From the NCBI RefSeq assembly GCF_004366075.1, contig NZ_SODU01000004.1, positions 740,839 through 804,838 of the forward strand: DNA of 64,000 nucleotides, given 5' to 3'. Source of the DNA: Kribbella pratensis (GTDB taxonomy: Bacteria; Actinomycetota; Actinomycetes; Propionibacteriales; Kribbellaceae). Positions 15,296-24,457 of this stretch are shown here, piece by piece. The notes beneath the pieces are model-generated. The model saw only the letters and a program-made list of their open reading frames with translations, was not told the DNA's origin and did not search any database. Made by a program: the position numbers and the translations under genes. Each line of letters opens with the position of its first letter. The stretch's first letter is position 1.

Positions 15296-17949
15296 TCAGG
15301 TTCGCGCTGCAAGGACTGCTCGCTCGCAAGCTACGGACGGCGCTGACCGCGATCGGCATCGTTCTCGGTGTCTCGCTGATCTCCGGCACCTACGTCCTGA
15401 CCGACTCGATCTCCAGCGCGTTCGACTCGATCTTCAGCCAGAACTACAAGAACACCGACGCCGCGATCACCGGCAAGTCCGCGTTCGACCTGTCCGACGA
15501 CGGGACCCAGCAGGCGCCGCCGTTCCAGGCCGACCTGCTGCAGAAGGTCCGCGACCTTCCGGAGGTCGGCGCCGCCGGCGGAGCCGTGAACGGCGAGGCC
15601 CAACTGATCGGCAAGGACGGCAAGGCGATCGTCTTCGGCGGCGCACCGAACCTCGGTTTCAGCGTCGATCCGTCGCTGCCGCAGTTCAACTCGCTCACCC
15701 TGGTCAAGGGCGGCTGGCCCGGAGCCGGCGAAGTGGTCATCGACACGAAAACCGCCGCGGAGAAGGGCTTCCAGGCCGGCGACACGATCGGCGTCCAGGC
15801 CCGCGGCGCGGTGCGGCCGATGCGGGTCTCCGGACTGGTCAGCTTCGGGGCGGTCTCGTCCATCGGCGGCGCGACCCTGGCCGGCTTCGACCTCGGTACG
15901 GCGCAGCGGCTGTTCGACAAGACCGGGAAACTCGACCAGATCCTGATCTCCGCCAAGAAGGGGGTCGACCGGCCGCAGCTGCTCGCCGCGGTCCAGAAGG
16001 TCCTGCCGCCCGCGACGCAGGTCCGCAGTGCGGAGGACCAGGCCGCCGAGGACGCCGCCGGGACGAGCGAGTTCCTGAGCTTCCTGCAGACGTTCCTGCT
16101 GGTGTTCGGCGGGATCGCGTTGTTCGTCGGATCGTTCGTGATCGCCAACTCGCTGTCGATCACGATCGCCCAGCGCACCCGCGAGTTCGCGACGCTGCGG
16201 ACCCTCGGCGCCGCGCGCAAGCAGATCCTCGGCACGGTCGTGCTCGAGGCGCTGGTGACCGGCATCGTCTCGGCCGTCGCCGGGTTGTTCCTCGGACTCG
16301 CGATCGCGACCGGGCTGTTCAAGCTGTTCGACGCGATCGGATTCACCCTGCCGAACAACGGCCTGGTGTTCCGGACGCGGACGGTCGTCGTCGCTCTCAT
16401 CGTCGGCGTGGTCGTGACCGTGCTGGCGAGTCTGCGGCCGGCCATGCGAGCCACGCGCGTACCGCCGATCGCCGCCGTACGGGAAGGCGCGGCGCTGCCA
16501 CCTGGACGGTTCCACAAGTATCGGTCCGCGGGTGCCGTGGCAGTGGCCGTGGTGGGAATCGGGACGATCCTCGCCGGGCTGTTCGTCGACGGTCTGGCGA
16601 CCAGGACGCTGCTCATCCTGCTCGGCCTCGGCGTCCTGCTGCTGTTCGTCGGTATCGCGGCGTTCTCGGCGCGGCTCGTCCGGCCGATGGCCGCCGTGTC
16701 GGATCCGGTGGCGCGCTGGTCGGTCGTCGTACTGACCGCCATCGCCTGGCCGTTCATCCTGTTGCCGCTCTGGCTGATCCGCCGGCTGTTCGGGCGGCCG
16801 GCCGAGTTCCCCGGCGTACTCCCCGACGGCCCCGCGGTCACGCTCGGTGGTCAGAACAGCCGGCGCGACCCACGCCGTACGGCGTCGACCGCCGCGGCGC
16901 TGATGATCGGGCTCGCACTGGTCACGCTCGTCGCGACCCTCGGCGCGGGGATCATCAAGCCGTTCGAGGACGCGGTCGACAAGATCTCCAGCTCCGACTA
17001 CGCGCTCACCGCGCAGAACAACTTCAGCCCGTTGCCGCCGACAGTGGCCGCCGCGGCGGCGAAGATACCGTCGGTCACCGAACTGACCAGCGTTCGCGCC
17101 GGCCAGGCGCGGGCGTTCGACAAGACGATCTCGGTCACCGCGATCGACGAGACGGCGCCCAAGCTGCTGCGGTTCGACTGGCGCTCCGGCTCCCAGGCGT
17201 CGCTGTCCGAACTGGCGGCGAACGGCGCGATCGTCGACTCCGGCTATGCGGACGAGCACTCCCTCGTCCTCGGGTCGACGTTCCAGCTGCAGACGGTGAC
17301 CGGGAAGCTGCTGCAGCTCACGGTGCGTGGCATCTTCAAGCCGCCGGCGGGTGGGTCGCCGTTCGGCAACGTCACGATCTCCACCGGCACCTTCGACTCC
17401 ACGACCACCCAGCCGCAGAACATCTACAGCTTCCTGAACATCGAAGGCGGAGTGACGCCGGCGAACACCGCCACACTGAACGCCGCCCTGGCCTCGTTCC
17501 CGAACGCCAAGGCCGTGACCATCGAGCAGTTCAAGGACAATCAGACCGACGGCATCAAGAGCTTGCTGAACGTGCTCTACGTGTTGCTGGCGCTGTCTGT
17601 CCTGGTGAGCCTGTTCGGCATCGTGAACACCCTGGTCCTGACCGTCTTCGAGCGAACTCGCGAACTCGGCATGCTGCGCGCGATCGGCCTGACCCGCGGG
17701 CAGGTGAAACGGATGATCCGCCAGGAGTCCGTGATGACGGCGCTGATCGGCGCGGTGATCGGAATCGTCCTCGGTCTGGTGCTCGCGTCACTGCTGGCCG
17801 CACGGCTGGACGAGATCAGCTTCACCGTCCCGGTCGGCCAGCTGGTCGCGTTCGCCGTCGTCTCGGTCGTCGTCGGCATCGTCGCCGCCATCTGGCCGGC
17901 CCGGCGCGCGGCAAAGCTGGACCCACTCGAGGCGCTGCAGTACGAGTAG
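15292..17949 (+). CDS. ABC transporter permease with two FtsX/MacB modules
   Basis: The 885-residue membrane protein starts with a span (LARKLRTALTAIGIVLGVSLIS) and a large extracytoplasmic MacB-type core (about 45-260). Three spans follow (about 265-390), then a middle pair of spans, a second extracytoplasmic domain (about 560-745) and a final FtsX domain (NVLYVLLALSVLVSLFGIVN to the end). Duplicate FtsX modules in one chain are the usual actinobacterial form of this family. TRELGMLRAIGLTRGQVKRM is the conserved cytoplasmic coupling segment. It probably works as an exporter or envelope-stress transducer with the upstream ATPase. Confidence 0.9.
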   Translation: MIRFALQGLLARKLRTALTAIGIVLGVSLISGTYVLTDSISSAFDSIFSQNYKNTDAAITGKSAFDLSDDGTQQAPPFQADLLQKVRDLPEVGAAGGAVNGEAQLIGKDGKAIVFGGAPNLGFSVDPSLPQFNSLTLVKGGWPGAGEVVIDTKTAAEKGFQAGDTIGVQARGAVRPMRVSGLVSFGAVSSIGGATLAGFDLGTAQRLFDKTGKLDQILISAKKGVDRPQLLAAVQKVLPPATQVRSAEDQAAEDAAGTSEFLSFLQTFLLVFGGIALFVGSFVIANSLSITIAQRTREFATLRTLGAARKQILGTVVLEALVTGIVSAVAGLFLGLAIATGLFKLFDAIGFTLPNNGLVFRTRTVVVALIVGVVVTVLASLRPAMRATRVPPIAAVREGAALPPGRFHKYRSAGAVAVAVVGIGTILAGLFVDGLATRTLLILLGLGVLLLFVGIAAFSARLVRPMAAVSDPVARWSVVVLTAIAWPFILLPLWLIRRLFGRPAEFPGVLPDGPAVTLGGQNSRRDPRRTASTAAALMIGLALVTLVATLGAGIIKPFEDAVDKISSSDYALTAQNNFSPLPPTVAAAAAKIPSVTELTSVRAGQARAFDKTISVTAIDETAPKLLRFDWRSGSQASLSELAANGAIVDSGYADEHSLVLGSTFQLQTVTGKLLQLTVRGIFKPPAGGSPFGNVTISTGTFDSTTTQPQNIYSFLNIEGGVTPANTATLNAALASFPNAKAVTIEQFKDNQTDGIKSLLNVLYVLLALSVLVSLFGIVNTLVLTVFERTRELGMLRAIGLTRGQVKRMIRQESVMTALIGAVIGIVLGLVLASLLAARLDEISFTVPVGQLVAFAVVSVVVGIVAAIWPARRAAKLDPLEALQYE

Positions 17950-17980
17950 TTCTACCGACGATCCCGAACCTGTGCACTGC

Positions 17981-17986
17981 TAGCGT
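17981..17986 (+). promoter_or_regulatory. Leaderless promoter -10 box (TAGCGT)
   Basis: TAGCGT fits the actinobacterial TAnnnT -10 element and ends 8 nt before GTG 17995, which lacks a ribosome-binding site. This supports leaderless transcription starting at the lipoprotein gene's first base. Confidence 0.45.
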
Positions 17987-17994
17987 CGCCGGCT

Positions 17995-18717
17995 GTGAAG
18001 CGAATCGCCGCCCTGTCACTCATCGTGATCCTGGCCGGATGTTCGACCGTCGAGTCCAAGGACATCCGGACCAGCGGGATCACCGCCAACTACGTCGTCT
18101 CGCTGCCCGAAACGGCCGACGCGGCCAGCGTGAGCGCGTCGTACCGGGTCGGCACGCTCACCTTCGTGGAGCTCGGCGAGGGTGAGTCGGTCACGGCGTC
18201 CGGCGGCGGCAAGGACGTCACGCTCAAGCATCACCGCTCCGCCGGGGTCACCGACTACGGCGGCCAGCTGGACGGCGTGGTCGACGCGGGGACCGAGATC
18301 ACGTTCAACCTCACCCGCGGGAAGGACGACGACTCCGCACCGCGGTCGACGGTGAAGCTGCCCGAACGCGTGCGGCTCACCGCTCCTCTGGCCGGTACGA
18401 CGTACTCGCGTCGCGCCACGATCCCGGTCCGCTTCGACAGCCGGCCCTCCGAGCAGCTGTCCATCCTCACCTGGGCCGGAGAATGCATCCAGACCGGCAG
18501 CCTGGAACTGGAGCCCGGCCGTACGTCGGCCGGCATCCCCGCCGGCTCGATCCGTCCCTCCACGGAAACGCCGACACCCGGCGTCAAGCCGGCCACAACG
18601 TGCCCGGTCGACGTCACACTGACCCGCCGTACCGAGGGCACGCTGGACGAAGCTTTCAAGGGCGGCCACATCACCGCGGAGTCCCAGTCCGTACGGCGGA
18701 TCACCTCCGCACCGTAG
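17995..18717 (+). CDS. Hypothetical lipoprotein (240 aa)
   Basis: A short signal peptide (MKRIAALSLIVILAGC) ends in lipobox LAGC with Cys16 as lipidation site, so the protein is membrane-anchored outside the cell. The mature part is predicted beta-rich: VSASYRVGTLTFVELGEGES, LPERVRLTAPLAGTTYSRRA and ILTWAGECIQ, with a second Cys pair (residues near 165 and 205) that could form a disulfide. No enzyme motif is seen. It lies 45 bp after the exporter permease but has its own leaderless-type promoter. Function is unknown. Confidence 0.75.
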   Translation: MKRIAALSLIVILAGCSTVESKDIRTSGITANYVVSLPETADAASVSASYRVGTLTFVELGEGESVTASGGGKDVTLKHHRSAGVTDYGGQLDGVVDAGTEITFNLTRGKDDDSAPRSTVKLPERVRLTAPLAGTTYSRRATIPVRFDSRPSEQLSILTWAGECIQTGSLELEPGRTSAGIPAGSIRPSTETPTPGVKPATTCPVDVTLTRRTEGTLDEAFKGGHITAESQSVRRITSAP

Positions 18718-18831
18718 CCGTCTGGTAACCGGTGGTCCGCTTGGTGGCTACCTTTGCGAGGACGTGGGTATGCCTGTGCACGACAGCCTCGGGCTGTGTC
18801 CGCCCATAACCCCTCCGGAAGGACCCCCCTC

Positions 18832-20610
18832 ATGCGCCGCCTTCCCCGCGCACTGCTCCCGTGCGCGCTGATCGCCGGACTACTGCTTCCGGCCGCTCCG
18901 GCCGCCGCTACGCGCGGTGACTTCGACATCCAGGCCCACCGCGGTGGTCTCGGCCTGACCGTGGAGAGCACGATCGCGTCGTTCTCGCACGGTCTCGAGC
19001 TCGGCGTCAGCACGCTGGAGCTCGACGTGCAGATCACCCAGGACGGGTACGCCGTGGTGACCCACGACCGCAAGGTCGCGGGCAGCAAGTGCCGCGACAC
19101 CGCGCCGTACATCCCGGGCGACCCGGAGTACCCGTACGTCGGCAAGTTCATCAACACGCTGTCGCTGAACCAGGTGAAGCAGCTCGACTGCGGCTCGCAG
19201 ACGCTGCCGAACTTCCCCGGCCAGCAACCCGACCCGGGTGCCCGGATGCCCGAGCTGCGGGACGTCTTCGCGCTCGTGCACCGTTTCCACGCGTACGGCG
19301 TGAAGCTGAACGTCGAGACCAAGGTCGAGGCGGGTGCGCCGTCGGAGACCGCGCCGCGCGAGCAGTTCGTCCAGGTGGTCGCCCAGGAGATCCGTAAGGC
19401 GGACATCGCCCGGCAGGTGACGATCCAGAGCTTCGACTGGGGTTCGCTGATGCGGATGCGCCAGGTGATGCCGCAGCTGCCGCTGGTCGCGCTGACGAAC
19501 TACGACTTCCTGCAGGTCGGCCAGCCGGGCAAGTCGCCGTGGCTGGGCGGTATCGACATCGACGACTTCGGCGGTGACCTGGTCAAGGCGACCAAGTCGT
19601 TCGGCGCGTCCGCGATCTCGCCGGTGCACGGTTTCCCGCAGGACGGGAAGGTCACCGACCCGACGTACCAGCCGTATGTCACCGCCGAGATGGTGAAGTC
19701 GGCGCACGCGGCAGGGATGAAGGTCATCCCGTGGACCGTGGACGACCCGGCGACGATGCAGTCGCTGATCGACAAGGGCGTCGACGGGATCATCAGCGAC
19801 TACCCGGACCGGGTGCGGGACGTCGCCCGGGCCAATCACTTCAAGCTCCCGAAGTCGTACGACGCTCCAGCGGTCCGGGCGCTCCCGTCGGCGCACGCGC
19901 ACAACGACTACGACCACCGGCGGCCGCTGCAGGACGCGCTGGACCGTGGGTTCAACAGCGTCGAGGCGGACGTGTGGCTGATCGACGGTGAACTCCGCGT
20001 CGCGCACGATCTGGAGGACGCGAAGCCCGGCCGCACCCTGGAGAGCCTGTACCTGAAGCCGCTGGCGGACCGGGTCCGCGAGAACCACGGTCAGGTGTAC
20101 AAGCGCGGTGGCGGGTTCCAGTTGCTGATCGACATCAAGAGCGACGGACCGTCGACGTACGCCGCGGTCGACAAGGCGCTGGCGAAGTACCGCGGGCTCA
20201 GCACGATCTTCGTCGACGGACGGGTGTTCACGGGCGCTGTCACTTCGGTCATCAGCGGCAACCGCCCGCTGGACGACATGTTGGCGCAGAAGATCCGGTA
20301 CGCCGGGTACGACGGACGCCTCGCCGACCTGCAGTCCGGGATGCCGGCGTCCTTGATGCCGCTCGTCAGCGACAACTGGACGAACGTGTTCACCTGGCAG
20401 GGCGTCGGGCCGATGCCCGAGAACGAGAAGACCAAGCTGCACGACATCGTGGTCACGGCCCACCACGCCGGCTACAAGGTCCGCTTCTGGGCCACCCCCG
20501 ACGTACCGGGCGCCGCTCGTGAGGCCCTGTGGCGCGAGCTCGTCGCCGCCGGCGTCGACTACATCAACACCGACGACCTGCACGGCCTCGAGGACTTCCT
20601 TCGAGGCTAG
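18832..20610 (+). CDS. Secreted glycerophosphodiester phosphodiesterase with second PLC/GDPD-like domain
   Basis: The frame is open upstream, but ATG 18832 is preceded by GGAAGGA and begins a clear Sec signal (RRLPRALLPCALIAGLLLP). Domain 1 (about 35-345) is a GDPD: QAHRGGLGLTVESTIASF with the catalytic HRG, ELDVQITQDGYAVVTHD, and DGIISDYPDRV. Domain 2 (about 355-592) is a related TIM barrel: AHAHNDYDHRRPLQDALDRG, SVEADVWLIDGELRVAHD, VDYINTDDLHGLEDF. The product is 592 residues, about twice a single GDPD. It would release glycerol 3-phosphate from deacylated lipids or teichoic polymers outside the cell. The last 47 bp overlap the convergent gene. Confidence 0.85.
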   Translation: MRRLPRALLPCALIAGLLLPAAPAAATRGDFDIQAHRGGLGLTVESTIASFSHGLELGVSTLELDVQITQDGYAVVTHDRKVAGSKCRDTAPYIPGDPEYPYVGKFINTLSLNQVKQLDCGSQTLPNFPGQQPDPGARMPELRDVFALVHRFHAYGVKLNVETKVEAGAPSETAPREQFVQVVAQEIRKADIARQVTIQSFDWGSLMRMRQVMPQLPLVALTNYDFLQVGQPGKSPWLGGIDIDDFGGDLVKATKSFGASAISPVHGFPQDGKVTDPTYQPYVTAEMVKSAHAAGMKVIPWTVDDPATMQSLIDKGVDGIISDYPDRVRDVARANHFKLPKSYDAPAVRALPSAHAHNDYDHRRPLQDALDRGFNSVEADVWLIDGELRVAHDLEDAKPGRTLESLYLKPLADRVRENHGQVYKRGGGFQLLIDIKSDGPSTYAAVDKALAKYRGLSTIFVDGRVFTGAVTSVISGNRPLDDMLAQKIRYAGYDGRLADLQSGMPASLMPLVSDNWTNVFTWQGVGPMPENEKTKLHDIVVTAHHAGYKVRFWATPDVPGAAREALWRELVAAGVDYINTDDLHGLEDFLRG

Positions 20611-21664
20611 GCGGTCTGACCTCCGTGAGGGCGACCAGGTCGTCGCCCTTACGGAACGCCTTCCGCTGTTTGATCGCACCGTTGCCCTCACGCAGCGACC
20701 GTTCGACGCCGTCGCGCACCAGCTCGACCGCGTCGAGCATCTGCAACGCAGGCTCGACGTGCAGCAGCAGCTTCTCGATCACCTGGGCCATCGGCATCGC
20801 CTCCGCGCTCAGGACGTCGAGGCCCTGCGCAGTGAGGCCGCCCCGAGCAGCCAGCCAGTACGCGGCCCGCAGGACCTCCGGCTCGAGCGTCGGGCCTCTC
20901 GTGCCGTCCTCCAGCGCAGTCAGAACGATCGCGCGGACCAGGGTCGCGATCAGCACCGTCTCGTCCACCGTGAGCGGGATGTCGCTGACGCGGACCTCCA
21001 CCGTCGGCAGGTGCGACGACGGCCGGATGTCCCAGTAGACCATCTTCTCGTCGATCAACGTGCCGGCCGCCATGTGCATGGCGACCAGGGCGTCGTAGTG
21101 CTCGGCCGACTCCAGGTACGGCGGCGGACCGGCGCTCGGCCACCGCGTCGTCATCAGCCATCGCCAGCTGGCGAATCCGGTGTCCTGACCGAGGTAGATC
21201 GGTGAGTTGGCACTGAGAGCGAGCAGAACCGGCAGCCACGGCCGCAGGTGGTTGCTGACCTTGGTGGCAGCCTCCTTGTCCGGCACGCCTACGTGGACGT
21301 GGCAACCGCAGACGCCTTGCTCTCGCGCCAGCAGCCCCCACTCGCGGACCAGCGCCTGGTACCGCGGCTTCCTCGTGATCAACTGCGCGGCCCGTCCGTG
21401 CGGCGGGACTGCGATCGCCAGCAGCCGAGCGCCTTCCTCTGCGGCCGCGGAGGCCAGATGGGAGCGCATCCGGAGCAGATGACCGCGGAGCTCGTCAGCC
21501 GTCGTACAGACCGGCGTGTTGATCTCCACCATCGCTCTGGTCAGCTCCAGCGCAACGTCGAGCTCTCCGGCGTCCTCCACCACAGCTTTGCTCCGTGGCA
21601 GGGGGTCACCGGTCGCGGACACCAGGAGTAGTTCTTCCTCTACTCCGACAGAGGGTAGCTTCAC
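20564..21664 (-). CDS. Carboxylate-amine ligase, YbdK / glutamate-cysteine ligase type 2 family
   Basis: The start is placed at GTG 21664 (VKLPSVGVEEELLLV) because family members begin directly with the conserved GVEEE strand, and upstream codons would run past the divergent gene. The 366-residue protein shows GVEEELLLV near residue 6, the catalytic-site segment MVEINTPVCTTADEL, GCHVHVGVPDKEAA and RVSDIPLTVDETVL. YbdK enzymes have weak glutamate-cysteine ligase activity; EgtA-like roles are possible. The 3' end overlaps the GDPD gene by 47 bp tail to tail. Confidence 0.8.
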   Translation of the reverse strand: MKLPSVGVEEELLLVSATGDPLPRSKAVVEDAGELDVALELTRAMVEINTPVCTTADELRGHLLRMRSHLASAAAEEGARLLAIAVPPHGRAAQLITRKPRYQALVREWGLLAREQGVCGCHVHVGVPDKEAATKVSNHLRPWLPVLLALSANSPIYLGQDTGFASWRWLMTTRWPSAGPPPYLESAEHYDALVAMHMAAGTLIDEKMVYWDIRPSSHLPTVEVRVSDIPLTVDETVLIATLVRAIVLTALEDGTRGPTLEPEVLRAAYWLAARGGLTAQGLDVLSAEAMPMAQVIEKLLLHVEPALQMLDAVELVRDGVERSLREGNGAIKQRKAFRKGDDLVALTEVRPPSLEGSPRGRAGRRC

Positions 21665-21693
21665 CCTGAACCGGTACCCGACCGCTAACGGGC

Positions 21694-21699
21694 TAGGCT
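21694..21699 (+). promoter_or_regulatory. Leaderless promoter -10 box (TAGGCT)
   Basis: TAGGCT ends exactly 7 nt before GTG 21707. No ribosome-binding site precedes that codon, so the HipA-like gene is probably translated from a leaderless mRNA. The 42-bp gap to the divergent ligase start must hold both promoters. Confidence 0.5.
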
Positions 21700-21706
21700 C
21701 TCCGGC

Positions 21707-22444
21707 GTGAGTTTGCCTGTTGTCACCGCCACGCGGTACGTGCTGCCGTTGCGTGAAGGAGGGTCGTTGCCCGGCGTTGTCGAGGGCAACGACCTCGGCA
21801 CGTACGTGATCAAGTTCCACGGCGCCGGGCAGGGCCCGAAGGCGCTGGCCGCCGAGGTGATCGTCGGTGAGCTGTTCCGCCGGCTCGGCCTGCGGGTGCC
21901 GGAGCTGAAGCTGATCGAGCTCGACCCGGCGATCGGCAAGTCGGAACCAGACTTCGAGATCCAGGAGCTGCTGATCCGCAGCGCCGGCCTGAACCTCGCC
22001 GTCGCCTTCCTCCCGGGCTCCTTCGGGTACGACGGATCAGCCGGCAACCCGGGTGACGAAGCGATGGCCCGGATCCTCTGGCTGGACGCGTTCGTCGCCA
22101 ACGTGGACCGGTCGTGGCGCAACACGAACATGCTGGTCTGGCACAAGAACCTGTGGCTGATCGACCATGGCGCCGCGCTGTACTTCCACCACTCGTGGAT
22201 GTCGGCGGAGAAGTTCGCATCGCTGCCGTACGACGCCTCCGACCATGTGTTCTCGGTTGCGGTCCCTGGCGTCGCGAAGGTGGACGCCGAGCTGGCTGCG
22301 GCGATCACGCCGGAGCTGTTGACCGAGGTGATCGGGCTGGTACCGGACGAGTGGCTCGGTGAAGGCGACCGGGAGCGGTACCTGGGTCACCTGCTGGCGC
22401 GGTTGGAGAACCGGGCCGTGTGGATTCCCGGAGGTGCGCAGTGA
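21707..22444 (+). CDS. HipA-like kinase family protein (245 aa)
   Basis: The short protein carries HipA-type segments: a nucleotide-binding strand TYVIKFHGAGQGPKALAAE (residues about 32-50), RRLGLRVPELKLIELDP, then FVANVDRSWRNTNMLVW with the catalytic-loop Asp and Asn, and LWLIDHGAALYFHH where the Asp would bind metal. It is about 190 residues shorter than HipA toxins and lacks the usual N-terminal subdomain and any HipB partner. The next gene, encoding a DUF3037 protein, overlaps it by 4 bp. This pairing is a conserved bacterial gene neighbourhood of unknown function. A Ser/Thr or small-molecule kinase is inferred. Confidence 0.75.
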   Translation: MSLPVVTATRYVLPLREGGSLPGVVEGNDLGTYVIKFHGAGQGPKALAAEVIVGELFRRLGLRVPELKLIELDPAIGKSEPDFEIQELLIRSAGLNLAVAFLPGSFGYDGSAGNPGDEAMARILWLDAFVANVDRSWRNTNMLVWHKNLWLIDHGAALYFHHSWMSAEKFASLPYDASDHVFSVAVPGVAKVDAELAAAITPELLTEVIGLVPDEWLGEGDRERYLGHLLARLENRAVWIPGGAQ

Positions 22445-22815
22445 AGCCTTTCGACTACGTGATCCTGCGGGCCGCTCCGCGCATCCAGCGGGGTGAGTTC
22501 ATCAACGTGGGCGCTGTCCTGTACTGCCGAGCTCTGGACTACCTGGGTGCCGGCTGGGATGTGAATCCGGAGCGGCTCAAAGCACTGGACCCCGCAGTGG
22601 ACGTCGACGTTGTGTGTGCGTCGCTGGATCAGATTCGAGCGATCTGTGCGGGTGACGCTGCGGGAGGACCGGCAGCGGGCACCACGATCAGCGAACGCTT
22701 CCGGTGGCTCGCTGCGCCGCGCAGTACCGTCGTACATCCCGGACCGATCCACAGCGGGATCACTGAGGATCCCGCTGCGGACCTTGAACGGCTGCTCGAC
22801 TCCTTCGTGCGTTAA
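22441..22815 (+). CDS. DUF3037 family protein
   Basis: The 124-residue product starts at GTG 22441, which overlaps the HipA-like stop as GTGA. The N-terminus FDYVILRAAPRIQRGEFINV (residues 4-23) followed by GAVLYC is the hallmark of DUF3037. The rest is charged and partly helical without motifs. Strict coupling to the HipA-like gene suggests the two proteins act together. Its last 4 bp overlap the convergent phosphoglucomutase gene. Confidence 0.8.
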   Translation: MKPFDYVILRAAPRIQRGEFINVGAVLYCRALDYLGAGWDVNPERLKALDPAVDVDVVCASLDQIRAICAGDAAGGPAAGTTISERFRWLAAPRSTVVHPGPIHSGITEDPAADLERLLDSFVR

Positions 22816-24446
22816 GCGAGTGCTGCCGACACGACGTCGCGGGCCTGTTCGAAGACCTGCTGCAGGTGCTCGGCGCCCTTGAACGACTCGCCGTAGATCT
22901 TGTAGAGGTCCTCGGTGCCCGACGGGCGAGCGGCAAACCATGCCGACTCGGTAGTGACCTTCAGACCGCCGATCGCCGCATCGTTGCCAGGAGCGTGCGT
23001 CAGCCGGTCAACGATCGGCTCACCGGCCAACTCGGTCGCGGTGACCGCATCCGCCGACAGCGCGGCCAGCTTGGCCTTCTGGTCGCGGGTGGCCGGTGCA
23101 TCGACCCGCGAGTACGCCGACGCACCGAACCGCTCCACCAACTTGGCGTGGGCCAGTGACGGCGTCTCGCCGGTCACCGCCGTGATCTCGCTCGCCAGCA
23201 ACGCCAGCAGGATCCCGTCCTTGTCCGTCGTCCACACCGTGCCGTCGAAACGCAGGAAGCTCGCGCCGGCCGACTCCTCTCCCCCGAAGCCGACCGAGCC
23301 GTCCACCAGACCAGGTACGAACCACTTGAAGCCGACCGGCACCTCCCACAGCCGCCGGCCCAGGTCCCCCACCACGCGGTCGATCAGCGACGACGAGACC
23401 AGCGTCTTGCCGACAGCGACGTCCGGGCCCCACTGGCGGTTGCTGAACAGGTACGAGATCGCGACGGCCAGGTAGTGGTTCGGGTTCATCAGTCCGGCGT
23501 CCGGCGTGACGATGCCGTGCCGGTCCGCGTCCGCGTCGTTCCCGGTCGCCACGTCGTACTTGTCCCGCTGCGCGACCAGCGAGGCCATGGCGTACGGCGA
23601 GGAGCAGTCCATCCGGATCTTGCCGTCGTGGTCCAGCGTCATGAACGACCAGGCCGGGTCGACCCGCGGGTTCACCACGGTCAGGTCGAGGTCGTGCCGT
23701 TCGGCGATCGCGGCCCAGTAGTCCACGCTCGCACCGCCGAGCGGGTCGGCGCCGATCTTCACGCCGGCGTCGCGGATCGCGGCCAGGTTCAGCACCGACG
23801 GCAGGTCGTCGACGTAGTGCCCGACGAAGTCGTAGTTCCCTGCCTCCTCACGCGCCTGCTCGAACGACTTGCGGCGTACCTCCCGGTTGTCGCCCGCGAT
23901 CAGCTGGTTGGCGCGGTCCGCGATCCACTTGGTCGCATCGGAGTCGGCGGGGCCGCCGTGCGGCGGGTTGTACTTGATGCCGCCGTCGCGCGGCGGGTTG
24001 TGCGACGGCGTGATGACGATGCCGTCCGCGTCGGCACCCGCGCCGCGATTGAGGCGCAGGATCGCATGCGACACCGCAGGCGTCGGTGTGAGCCGGTCGG
24101 CGCTGTCCACGAGCGTCTGTACGTCGTTACCCGCCAGCACCTCGAGTACGGTGCGCCAGGCCGGCTCGGACAGGCCATGGCTGTCCCGGCCGACGAGCAG
24201 CGGACCCGTCGTACCCTGACCGGCCCGGTACTCGCAGACGGCCTGCGTGATCGCCAGGATGTGCGCCTCGTTGAAGGCGCTGTCGAGGCTCGAGCCGCGA
24301 TGTCCCGACGTACCGAAGACCACCTTCTGGGCCGGGTCGTCCACGTCCGGGGTGAGGTCTCCGTACGCCGCCAGCATGGCGTCGACGTCGACGAGGTCCT
24401 CGGGCTGTGCGGGCTGGCCTGCGCGTGGATGCATGACCACATGCAA
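22812..24446 (-). CDS. pgm: Phosphoglucomutase (alpha-D-glucose-phosphate specific)
   Basis: This cytoplasmic enzyme interconverts glucose 1-phosphate and glucose 6-phosphate. The 544-residue protein has the four alpha-phosphohexomutase motifs in order: VVFGTSGHRGSS with TSGHRG, the phosphoserine loop ITPSHNPPRDGGIKYNPP, the metal loop NDADADRHGI, the sugar loop GFGGEESAGASFLR, and the phosphate loop RPSGTEDLYKIYGE near the C-terminus. Length matches the bacterial Pgm type. ATG 24446 or ATG 24434 could be the start. It is transcribed alone or behind the 11-bp-distant upstream gene. Confidence 0.94.
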   Translation of the reverse strand: MHVVMHPRAGQPAQPEDLVDVDAMLAAYGDLTPDVDDPAQKVVFGTSGHRGSSLDSAFNEAHILAITQAVCEYRAGQGTTGPLLVGRDSHGLSEPAWRTVLEVLAGNDVQTLVDSADRLTPTPAVSHAILRLNRGAGADADGIVITPSHNPPRDGGIKYNPPHGGPADSDATKWIADRANQLIAGDNREVRRKSFEQAREEAGNYDFVGHYVDDLPSVLNLAAIRDAGVKIGADPLGGASVDYWAAIAERHDLDLTVVNPRVDPAWSFMTLDHDGKIRMDCSSPYAMASLVAQRDKYDVATGNDADADRHGIVTPDAGLMNPNHYLAVAISYLFSNRQWGPDVAVGKTLVSSSLIDRVVGDLGRRLWEVPVGFKWFVPGLVDGSVGFGGEESAGASFLRFDGTVWTTDKDGILLALLASEITAVTGETPSLAHAKLVERFGASAYSRVDAPATRDQKAKLAALSADAVTATELAGEPIVDRLTHAPGNDAAIGGLKVTTESAWFAARPSGTEDLYKIYGESFKGAEHLQQVFEQARDVVSAALA

Positions 24447-24457
24447 TCACAAGACGG

